From: RUG760 sp045642205
Lineage (GTDB): Bacteria > Bacillota > Clostridia > Lachnospirales > Bianqueaceae
Length of the DNA stretch: 41,246 bases
Direction: 5' to 3'
Assembly: GCA_045642205.1 (NCBI GenBank)
Contig: JAZUIK010000063.1
Location: 1 to 41,246, forward strand
The notes beneath the pieces are model-generated. The model did no database searches and had not been told where the DNA came from. It saw nothing but the letters and a program-made list of their open reading frames with translations. Both the position numbers and the translations under genes were made by a program. Within the stretch, counting starts at the first letter, position 1; every line of letters starts with the position of its first letter. This document shows positions 1-6,409 of this stretch, one piece after another.

Positions 1-1
1 A

Positions 2-130
2 CGCTTCCAACCGAAGCTGATGGTACATGGACATGTACACATGAGCTATAACCGTAATATCGCCAGAGAAGAACTTGTCGGTAAGACCAGGATCATCAAC
101 GCATACGATAAATATATCATCGAACTGTAA
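2..130 (+). CDS. Metallophosphoesterase, C-terminal fragment (cut by window edge)
   Basis: The reading frame from base 2 to the TAA at 128-130 encodes 42 residues with no start in the window. It contains HGHVH, the last metal-binding motif (GHxH) of calcineurin-like metallophosphoesterases, followed by an Asn-Ala-Tyr ending also seen in clostridial members of the family. These enzymes hydrolyse phosphomonoesters or diesters with a two-metal centre. The natural substrate cannot be told from the fragment. A strong terminator follows at once. Confidence 0.7.
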   Translation, partial: RFQPKLMVHGHVHMSYNRNIAREELVGKTRIINAYDKYIIEL

Positions 131-136
131 AAAGAT

Positions 137-169
137 AAGGACAGAGCCTTCCGCTCTGTCCTTGTTTTT
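137..169 (+). terminator. Rho-independent terminator of the metallophosphoesterase gene
   Basis: An 11-bp perfect stem (137-147 with 153-163) closes a 5-base loop and is followed by a T run at 165-169. It lies 7 bases after the stop codon. Confidence 0.9.
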
Positions 170-206
170 CATATTGGGATTATTTTCGGAAATGGATAAT
201 GAAACG

Positions 207-237
207 AAAAACCTCAGGAATTTCTTCCTGAGGTTTT
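207..237 (-). terminator. Terminator of the tRNA operon
   Basis: A perfect stem of ACCTCAGGAA with TTCCTGAGGT (211-220 and 225-234) is flanked by A and T runs. Read on the minus strand it is a hairpin plus T tract just past tRNA-Gly. It could also act as a backup terminator for the plus-strand gene. Confidence 0.85.
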
Positions 238-240
238 AAG

Positions 241-312
241 AGCGCGAAACGAGATTCGAACTCGCGACCCTCGCCTTGGCAAGGCGATGCTCTACCACTG
301 AGCCATTCGCGC
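241..312 (-). tRNA. tRNA-Gly (GCC)
   Basis: On the minus strand the acceptor stem is GCGCGAA/TTCGCGC. The anticodon stem TCGCC/GGCGA encloses loop TTGCCAA, giving anticodon GCC. The T loop is TTCGAAT. The gene is 72 nt with discriminator T and does not encode CCA. It is the last gene of a four-tRNA transcript. Confidence 0.95.
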
Positions 313-317
313 ATAAG

Positions 318-391
318 TAGCGGAGAGGAGATTCGAACTCTTGACACCGCGGGTATGAACCGCGTGCTCTAGCCAGCTGAGCTACTCCGCC
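318..391 (-). tRNA. tRNA-Met (CAT), elongator type
   Basis: On the minus strand the acceptor stem is GGCGGAG/CTCCGCT with a terminal G-U pair. The anticodon stem CGCGG/CCGCG encloses TTCATAC, giving anticodon CAT. The TTCATAC loop and GGCGG acceptor resemble elongator tRNA-Met of Firmicutes. The initiator type, with three G-C pairs at the base of the anticodon stem and a mismatched 1-72 pair, is not matched. Confidence 0.9.
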
Positions 392-425
392 AAAAAAAGA
401 AAAACGTTCGAACCTTAGGGCTAAA

Positions 426-499
426 TGGGCCTTCAGGGACTCGAACCCGGGACCGATCGGTTATGAGCCGACTGCTCTTACCAACTGAGCTAAAGGCCC
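426..499 (-). tRNA. tRNA with CAT anticodon, probably tRNA-Ile2 (lysidine-modified), possibly a second tRNA-Met
   Basis: On the minus strand the acceptor stem is GGGCCTT/AAGGCCC. The anticodon stem GTCGG/CCGAT encloses CTCATAA, giving anticodon CAT. The sequence differs strongly from the neighbouring TTCATAC tRNA-Met. The GGxCCTTTAGC start and CTCATAA loop resemble tRNA-Ile2, whose C34 is changed to lysidine by TilS to read AUA. The identity is inferred from similarity only. Confidence 0.85.
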
Positions 500-504
500 G
501 AAAA

Positions 505-576
505 TGACCCCGAGGAGAATCGAACTCCTGTTTCCGCCGTGAGAGGGCGGCGTCTTAGCCGCTTGACCACAGGGCC
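505..576 (-). tRNA. tRNA-Glu (CTC)
   Basis: On the minus strand the acceptor is GGCCCTG/CGGGGTC. The anticodon stem CCGCC/GGCGG encloses CTCTCAC, giving anticodon CTC. The T arm is AGGAG-TTCGATT-CTCCT and the discriminator is A. It is the first gene of the tRNA operon, 33 bases from the -10 box. Confidence 0.93.
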
Positions 577-608
577 ATATTTGTGTTGCTTTGTCTCAAG
601 CAAGATAT

Positions 609-637
609 AGTATACCTCGGAACCTTAAGAATGTCAA
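609..637 (-). promoter_or_regulatory. Sigma-A promoter of the tRNA operon
   Basis: On the minus strand TTGACA (632-637) and TATACT (609-614) are separated by 17 bases, a near-perfect consensus as expected for a stable-RNA operon. Confidence 0.85.
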
Positions 638-675
638 CAACAAATTTGAATTATTTTTACATGTTTTTTATAAGA

Positions 676-710
676 TCCCTGAAACCCACTGTTTAAGCGG
701 ATTTCAGGGA
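676..710 (-). terminator. Probable terminator of the ABC exporter operon
   Basis: TCCCTGAAA (676-684) pairs with TTTCAGGGA (702-710) around an 17-base loop, 8 bases past the exporter stop codon. The downstream T tract on the minus strand is poor, so termination efficiency is uncertain. Confidence 0.6.
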
Positions 711-718
711 CTTTCTTA

Positions 719-2494
719 TTATTCAAACTGGCTGGCGTAAAGCTTATAATAAAAGCCTTTCTTACCCATCAGCTGTTCATGGGTTCCCTGCTCTACCACA
801 TCGCCGTGATCCAATACCAGGATGTTATCCGCATTCTGGATCGTAGAGAGACGATGAGCAATGACGAAACTTGTCTTTCCCGCCATTAAAGAACGCATCG
901 CCTTCTGTACCTGCTTCTCCGTATTGGTGTCGACATTACTGGTAGCCTCATCCAGGATCAGCATATTGGTATTATACAGCATGGCTCTGGCTATGGTCAA
1001 AAGCTGTTTCTGACCTTTACTGATGTTTCCGCCATCCTCGGTAATGACCGTGTTATAACCCTCCGGCAGCTTCATAATATAATTATGGATATGCGCTGCC
1101 TTGGCTGCGGCTACAACCTCCTCCATGGTAGCACCCTCTTTACCATAAGCGATGTTATCGTAGATGGTACCCTTAAATACCCAGGTATCCTGCAATACCA
1201 TGGCATAGCTTCTTCTCAGAGAATTCATGGTATAACTGCGTCCGGGCTTTCCATCCACAAGGATCTTACCGCTGTTAGGATCATAGAATCTCTTCAGAAG
1301 ATTGATGAACGTGGTCTTACCTGCACCGGTAGGTCCGACGATCGCAACCGTCTGTCCGGGTTCTGCCTTCAGGCTAAGATCATGCAGGATGGTCTTCTCG
1401 GGAAGATATCCAAAACTGATATGATCCGCCTCTACTTCACCGCGGACATTACTGAGTTCGGTTACATCTTCGACATCCTTGACTTCCTCCGTTTCATCCA
1501 GAAGAGCAAAGACTCTCTCCGCTGCAGCCAGTGCACTGAAGATCTCGTTGGTGATATTGGCGATCTCATTGATCGGTCCGGAGAACTTACGGCTGTACAG
1601 AACGAAGCTGGAGATCTGTCCCAGATTAACGATACCGCGAACATACAGTGCTGCTCCGCCCATACCGATGGCAGCCAGACCCATATTGCTGATCATACCA
1701 ATGGTGGGACCCATGATCATACCTAAGCCATCCGCATTTTTATATGCTCTGGCGGCTGTACGATTGATCTCACTGAATCGATCACAGACGTAATCTTCAT
1801 GAGCGTATGCCAGAATGGTCTTCTGACCGGTAAACATCTCCTCGACGAAACCATTCATTGCACCGTAAGAAGCACTGCGCTTGGAATAACGCGGTCTGGT
1901 GATCTTACTCATCTGCTTGGTAAACAAAATGGATGCAGGGATCGTCAAGATCATGCATGCCACCAACGGAAGAGAGATGGTACACATCATAACAAAGCTT
2001 CCCACAACAGTGACCACACTGGTAAGGATATGGACCACATCGGTAGAAAGACTCATACAGATGACATCGATATCATAGGAAACTCGGGAAATGATATCAC
2101 CTGCCTGATGTCTGTCAAAGTAACCGACCGGCATCTTCATCAGTTTGTTGAATACATCCTGACGCATATTGCGGGCAACCTTACGGCCCACCTGCATCAT
2201 ACCGATATTCACGGCAAAATTCAGCACATTACTGAACAGATAAGCACACAGCATGGCGATGGCATAGCGAAGCACTGTATCCATATCTACCTTGCCTACT
2301 CCGCTACTAGCAGCTGTGATAGCTTTACCGGCGAAATTAGGGCCAAGAAGGTTACCGATATTACTTGCAAATGCACACACAAGAAGGATCAGAACGACCC
2401 AACCGTAGCGAAATAGATATTTGAGGATGCGCTTTAATGCACCCTTGGCGTCCTTAGGCTTCTGCCTTCCGCCTCTGTCTCCACGACCCGGCAT
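719..2494 (-). CDS. ABC exporter half-transporter (permease plus ATPase), catalytically consensus subunit
   Basis: This 591-residue protein has an N-terminal six-helix type I exporter membrane domain (about residues 25-310) and a C-terminal nucleotide-binding domain. Visible motifs are Walker A GPTGAGKTT, Walker B LILDEATSNVD with the catalytic Glu, and switch His in VIAHRLST. Its signature is ISKGQ rather than LSGGQ. It starts 12 bases after the next half-transporter ends, with AAGGAGGG seven bases before the ATG, so the two are cotranscribed and almost certainly form a heterodimer. By family (BmrCD, TM287/288, LmrCD) the likely role is multidrug or lipid-like substrate export, and the MarR gene at the head of the operon fits that. 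The actual substrate is unknown. Confidence 0.92.
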   Translation of the reverse strand: MPGRGDRGGRQKPKDAKGALKRILKYLFRYGWVVLILLVCAFASNIGNLLGPNFAGKAITAASSGVGKVDMDTVLRYAIAMLCAYLFSNVLNFAVNIGMMQVGRKVARNMRQDVFNKLMKMPVGYFDRHQAGDIISRVSYDIDVICMSLSTDVVHILTSVVTVVGSFVMMCTISLPLVACMILTIPASILFTKQMSKITRPRYSKRSASYGAMNGFVEEMFTGQKTILAYAHEDYVCDRFSEINRTAARAYKNADGLGMIMGPTIGMISNMGLAAIGMGGAALYVRGIVNLGQISSFVLYSRKFSGPINEIANITNEIFSALAAAERVFALLDETEEVKDVEDVTELSNVRGEVEADHISFGYLPEKTILHDLSLKAEPGQTVAIVGPTGAGKTTFINLLKRFYDPNSGKILVDGKPGRSYTMNSLRRSYAMVLQDTWVFKGTIYDNIAYGKEGATMEEVVAAAKAAHIHNYIMKLPEGYNTVITEDGGNISKGQKQLLTIARAMLYNTNMLILDEATSNVDTNTEKQVQKAMRSLMAGKTSFVIAHRLSTIQNADNILVLDHGDVVEQGTHEQLMGKKGFYYKLYASQFE

Positions 2495-2506
2495 CTTCTT
2501 CCCTCC

Positions 2507-4264
2507 TTATTCCATGGATCCCATCTGGGACATATAGATCTCTTTATATTCAGGACAGGTCTCCATGAGTTCTTCATGGGTACCATAACCGATACAGTGA
2601 CCGTTATCCATCATCATGATATGGGTCATATTCATCACACTGCTGACGCGCTGCGCGATCAGGATAACCGTACTGTCTTTATAATCTTCATTAATGGCAC
2701 GGCGCATGGCTGCGTCCGTCTTGTAGTCCAAAGCACTGGAACTATCATCCAATATCAGGATCTCCGGATTACCTGCCAGTGCTCTGGAAACCAGAAGACG
2801 CTGCTTTTGTCCACCGGAAAGGTTGGCACCTTTGATGGCAGCCTGATAATCCAAACCATCATCCAGACTATCGATATACTCTCTTGCCTGCGCATCCTTG
2901 ATAGCCTGATCAATGGCTTCCTGCGAAATTCCTCGTCCGAAATTGATATTTTCTCTCAAAGAATCCTGGAAGACCATATCATTCTGGAAGACCGTACCAA
3001 ACTTACGATGGAGTTCATCCTTGTCATAGGTACGAACATCTCTTCCATCCACAAAGATACCACCTTTATTGGCGTCATAGAAACGCATCAACAGATTAAT
3101 GACTGTAGTCTTTCCACATCCGGTAGGACCGATGATTCCAAGGCTCTCCCCCTTACGGATGGCAAAGTCGATATCCGTCAGAGCATTCTGCCTGGTACCA
3201 CCGGTGAACTTGGATTCATCTACCTCGTTTTCATCCACGTAAGAGAAATCTACATGCTCAAAACGGATAAATTCATCACCGGATGGCTTCAAAGCCTTTT
3301 CCTCGGGAACGATATTCTGGTCCGTCGGTGTATCGATAACGGTACCGATACGATTGGCACTGGCACTGGCTTTACTCAGTGACATAAAGATACGATTCAG
3401 TCCCATGATACCCATGGTGATCATATTAAAGTAAGTCAGAAAGGCCAGAATGACACCAGGCTTTGTCAGACCAATGTTAACTCTCTGTGCACCGATGATA
3501 ACGACCACAGCCAGACCAATATTGAGTACCAGCTGCATCATAGGACCGGGGATCGCCATAATGGTGCTGGCTTTGATATCGCTGGCAGCCATATTTTCGT
3601 TGACCAAAGCAAAACGGCGCTTTTCGTACTCTGTTTTACTCAGGGCCTTAACAACACGGATACCGGTAATGTTCTCACGCATGGTACGGACAACATCATC
3701 CAGACGCTGCTGAACCTTTCCGTAAAGCGGAATACCCTTGGAAGTAATAAACAGGATACCTCCGATCAGAAAAGGCAGCATAACGATCAGGATCATGGCA
3801 AGGTATGCATCCATAGAAAGCATCATACAGATACCACCAATGAGCATGATGGGAGCACGCACACACAGAGTCTGCAGCTGCTGGGCACTGGCCTGCACGT
3901 TATAACTGTCAGAGGTCATACGGCTGATCAGACTGGGAAGTCCAAAACTGTCAAACTGCTTACCGGAAAGGTTCGCTGTCTTTACGAACAGATCCTGACG
4001 AAGATCATAACTGACATTATGTGCATTACGGATACCCGTATAATTTGCAAGAGCATTACTACCCCATGTAAGGATCGCTGCAACAAACATCAACAAGCCC
4101 CACAGAATGACTTTTTTCATATCACCGGTAGGCGCAATCTCATCAATGATAAACTCCAGGATATAAGGAAGCGTCAGCTCAAAGACCGTAGCGATCAGTT
4201 TGATCATTATCGCTAAGAAGATCATCTTGGCATAAGGCTTCATGTACCGAAAGATATATTTCAT
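2507..4264 (-). CDS. ABC exporter half-transporter, subunit with degenerate ATPase site
   Basis: This 585-residue protein combines a six-helix exporter membrane domain with an ATPase domain. Walker A is GPTGCGKTT and the signature is a canonical LSGGQKQR. Walker B reads LILDDSSSALD, with Asp where the catalytic Glu should be, and the switch region is IAQRVSS, with Gln in place of His. Such changes mark the non-hydrolytic site of heterodimeric exporters. That degenerate site would pair with the odd ISKGQ signature of the downstream partner, so the two sequences are mutually consistent. Its ATG overlaps the stop of the MarR gene by 4 bases, which suggests translational coupling. Confidence 0.92.
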   Translation of the reverse strand: MKYIFRYMKPYAKMIFLAIMIKLIATVFELTLPYILEFIIDEIAPTGDMKKVILWGLLMFVAAILTWGSNALANYTGIRNAHNVSYDLRQDLFVKTANLSGKQFDSFGLPSLISRMTSDSYNVQASAQQLQTLCVRAPIMLIGGICMMLSMDAYLAMILIVMLPFLIGGILFITSKGIPLYGKVQQRLDDVVRTMRENITGIRVVKALSKTEYEKRRFALVNENMAASDIKASTIMAIPGPMMQLVLNIGLAVVVIIGAQRVNIGLTKPGVILAFLTYFNMITMGIMGLNRIFMSLSKASASANRIGTVIDTPTDQNIVPEEKALKPSGDEFIRFEHVDFSYVDENEVDESKFTGGTRQNALTDIDFAIRKGESLGIIGPTGCGKTTVINLLMRFYDANKGGIFVDGRDVRTYDKDELHRKFGTVFQNDMVFQDSLRENINFGRGISQEAIDQAIKDAQAREYIDSLDDGLDYQAAIKGANLSGGQKQRLLVSRALAGNPEILILDDSSSALDYKTDAAMRRAINEDYKDSTVILIAQRVSSVMNMTHIMMMDNGHCIGYGTHEELMETCPEYKEIYMSQMGSME

Positions 4265-4725
4265 TCCTTATCTCCTCTCTTTCTGGATTCTTTACTCATC
4301 TCATTCATTAACCGATTGGCATTTAGCCGCATCTTGGCAGTCAATCTGGTCAGTTCCTCGATCTCTTCTTCCGTAAAACCTTCCAGGATCCGATCTGTAA
4401 AGGATTCATAGGTATCATGGATCTCAGGATATAATGCCTTTGCCTTCTCTGTCGGATATACCAGACGGACTCTAGCATCCTCCGATGATTTTTCTCTGTA
4501 GATATATCCAAGTTTTTCCAAACCTGCAATGCGATGGGTAATGGTTGTCTTATCCATACCCAGATCGGTCACCATGGATTCCTGAGAACTGCCGGGATGC
4601 CTGCAGATAAAGCTGATCATCAGCTGATGAGAAGGAAGCAGTTCCTTATCAGAGATATTCCTTCTACGGTAAGTCCCGTTCACACGAGAAACAAATAATG
4701 TATTGCCGATCGCTCTGGAGAGCAT
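4261..4725 (-). CDS. MarR-family transcriptional regulator of the exporter operon
   Basis: This 154-residue protein has a winged-helix core at about residues 35-110. It includes a recognition-helix stretch DKTTITHRIAGLEKLGYI and a wing with the typical Asp-Ala-Arg. MarR dimers usually repress linked drug exporters and lose DNA binding when a ligand binds. It is the first gene of the operon and overlaps the next by 4 bases. The promoter upstream carries three tandem palindromic units (4797-4859), the first covering the -35 box, so autorepression is likely. The start is supported by AGGAAAG before the ATG. Confidence 0.9.
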   Translation of the reverse strand: MLSRAIGNTLFVSRVNGTYRRRNISDKELLPSHQLMISFICRHPGSSQESMVTDLGMDKTTITHRIAGLEKLGYIYREKSSEDARVRLVYPTEKAKALYPEIHDTYESFTDRILEGFTEEEIEELTRLTAKMRLNANRLMNEMSKESRKRGDKE

Positions 4726-4782
4726 ATTCTTTCCTCACTCTATTCATAGTATCGATTGAATTAGATCCAATCGGACTCTTGG

Positions 4783-4812
4783 ATTATACGCCCAAATAGT
4801 TGTATTATTCAA
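4783..4812 (-). promoter_or_regulatory. Promoter of the marR-ABC exporter operon
   Basis: On the minus strand TTGAAT (4807-4812), 18 bases, then TATAAT (4783-4788). The -35 box lies inside the first operator palindrome. Confidence 0.75.
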
Positions 4813-4859
4813 CTATTTAGTTGCATCTTTCAACTATTTGGTTGGATTTTACAACTAAT
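4797..4859 (-). promoter_or_regulatory. Triple 21-bp tandem operator array, probable MarR binding sites
   Basis: Three head-to-tail 21-bp units (4797-4817, 4818-4838, 4839-4859) each carry TAGTTG-N7-CAACTA; the third begins TGGTTG. The half-sites alternate in orientation, so palindromes with a 2-base centre (CAACTATTTAGTTG) also arise at unit junctions. The 21-bp period equals two DNA turns, putting all half-sites on one helix face. Assignment to the adjacent MarR protein is inference. Confidence 0.75.
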
Positions 4860-4860
4860 A

Positions 4861-4911
4861 AGCAAAGAAAAATCCCTGAACTGTACAAATTGTATGTACA
4901 ATCCAGGGATT
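4861..4911 (-). terminator. Terminator of the opp-DUF3899 operon
   Basis: AATCCCTG (4871-4878) pairs with CAGGGATT (4904-4911), with inner TGTACA/TGTACA pairing. On the minus strand a TTTCTTT tract follows. It insulates the opp operon from the exporter promoter 60 bases away. Confidence 0.8.
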
Positions 4912-4919
4912 CTACTTTG

Positions 4920-5345
4920 TTAACCCCAAAACTCGGGATCAAGCTTCATATACAGAAGTCCAAATACCAATGCAATGATCAGAAACGCTAATCCCGTCAG
5001 CATCAGGAAGCCATAGCCTTTTGCACGGTTGGCATTTTTGCGTTCCTTGTAATCTCCATAGCTTTCTCTTTTATAAGCCATGCCAGGGATCAGGCTGAAG
5101 ACCATATTAGTAACAGCCCAGCTCAGTGCATCCAGACCACCTTTGGTAGAGATCCAGACTAGGATACCGACATTCAATGTCAGCAGTCCCGGCACCGTAA
5201 AAGCATCACACAGGATACGGTATTTTATAATGGTCGGTAAATAGGTAGAATATCCATTCATGTAGATCATCCACCAGACCATCAATCCGCAAACCAAAAC
5301 GGCAATACCATACTTGATCAGAGCATTTTTGAGTTTTTTACTCAC
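4920..5345 (-). CDS. Small membrane protein, DUF3899-like, coupled to oppF
   Basis: This 141-residue protein has about four membrane segments: near residues 12-28, 48-66, 76-90 and 113-133. A basic stretch (KERKNANRAKG) lies before the last one. It resembles DUF3899 proteins of Firmicutes, whose function is not known. The start is GTG at 5343-5345, inside a GTGA overlap with the oppF stop, and AGGAG sits eight bases upstream. It is the last gene of the opp operon, followed by a strong terminator. The overlap suggests it is made together with the transporter ATPases, perhaps as an accessory subunit. That role is inference. Confidence 0.7.
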   Translation of the reverse strand: MSKKLKNALIKYGIAVLVCGLMVWWMIYMNGYSTYLPTIIKYRILCDAFTVPGLLTLNVGILVWISTKGGLDALSWAVTNMVFSLIPGMAYKRESYGDYKERKNANRAKGYGFLMLTGLAFLIIALVFGLLYMKLDPEFWG

Positions 5346-6409
5346 AGTCCAAACTCCTGCTTATATTTTGCTTCTTCAGCATCATTACAACTTACCCAGT
5401 GGCCGGGACAGATCTCACGGAAGGTGGGCTGATCCTCGGTGTAATCATGCTCAGAAATGGGATTGTAGGTAATTCTCTTTCTCATCTTCTCGAACTTGGG
5501 ATCCGGAAGAGGAATTGCAGAAAGCAGAGAACGAGTATACGGATGAATGGGATGAGCAAACAGTTCATCAGAATCAGCCAACTCTACCATCTTACCGAAA
5601 TACATAACACCGATACGATCGGAGAAGTACTTAACGACAGAAAGGTCATGTGCAATGAAGATAATGGTCAGACCAAGCTGATCACGCAGTTCATTCAGCA
5701 GATTGATGACCTGTGCCTGAATGGATACATCCAGTGCAGATACAGGCTCATCAGCAATGATCACTTCGGGGTGCATAACAACGCTTCGTGCGATACCGAT
5801 ACGCTGTCTCTGTCCACCGGAGAACTCATGAGGATAACGATCCGCATGCTCTCTTACCAGACCTACAGTCTCAAGGATCTCGAAAACCTTCTGCTCGATG
5901 ACTTTCTTATCTTTCTCACCATTGATGACCAGACCTTCGGAGATGATCTCACGAACAGTCATACGAGGATCCAGGGAGGCAATGGGATCCTGGAAGATCA
6001 TCTGGATCTCATTGATCAGTTTGCGGTTGTTAGCCTTGTGATCTTTCTCAGCCTTCTTGATCTCTTCGCGGTTCTCAGCGATGATCTTCTTCAGTTCTTC
6101 CTTACGAGCCTCATCAGCGGTGCTCATTTCCTTCTTGGCTGCCTTGATAGCATCCTTGTAGCTCTGAGTACCGGCACAGATACGAGTGCCCTTGTAGTAT
6201 ACACTACCGGAAGAAATGTCATACAGCTTCATAATGGAACGACCGGTGGTGGTCTTACCACAACCGGACTCACCTACCAGTCCGAAGACCTCGCCGCGAT
6301 GTACGTCAAAACTGACGTCATCTACGGCTTTGGTGGTACGGCGGGCATCCAGTTTGAAATACTGACACAGGTTTTCTACTTTCAGCAGAACTTCTTTTTC
6401 ATTACTCAT
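5342..6409 (-). CDS. oppF: Oligopeptide ABC transporter ATP-binding protein OppF
   Basis: This 355-residue ATPase energises peptide import together with OppD. It shows Walker A GESGCGKT (46-53), Q-loop FQDPIASLDP, signature FSGGQRQRIGIAR, Walker B IIADEPVSALD, and the C-terminal peptide-transporter extension with the HPYTRSLLSAIP motif. About 50 charged helical residues (roughly 78-128) are inserted between the Walker A subdomain and the Q-loop and are rich in Lys and Glu; typical OppF proteins lack them. I chose the ATG at 6409, which overlaps the oppD stop by 8 bases. An upstream in-frame ATG at 6514 would lie deep inside oppD and add an unrelated sequence. Confidence 0.93.
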   Translation of the reverse strand: MSNEKEVLLKVENLCQYFKLDARRTTKAVDDVSFDVHRGEVFGLVGESGCGKTTTGRSIMKLYDISSGSVYYKGTRICAGTQSYKDAIKAAKKEMSTADEARKEELKKIIAENREEIKKAEKDHKANNRKLINEIQMIFQDPIASLDPRMTVREIISEGLVINGEKDKKVIEQKVFEILETVGLVREHADRYPHEFSGGQRQRIGIARSVVMHPEVIIADEPVSALDVSIQAQVINLLNELRDQLGLTIIFIAHDLSVVKYFSDRIGVMYFGKMVELADSDELFAHPIHPYTRSLLSAIPLPDPKFEKMRKRITYNPISEHDYTEDQPTFREICPGHWVSCNDAEEAKYKQEFGL

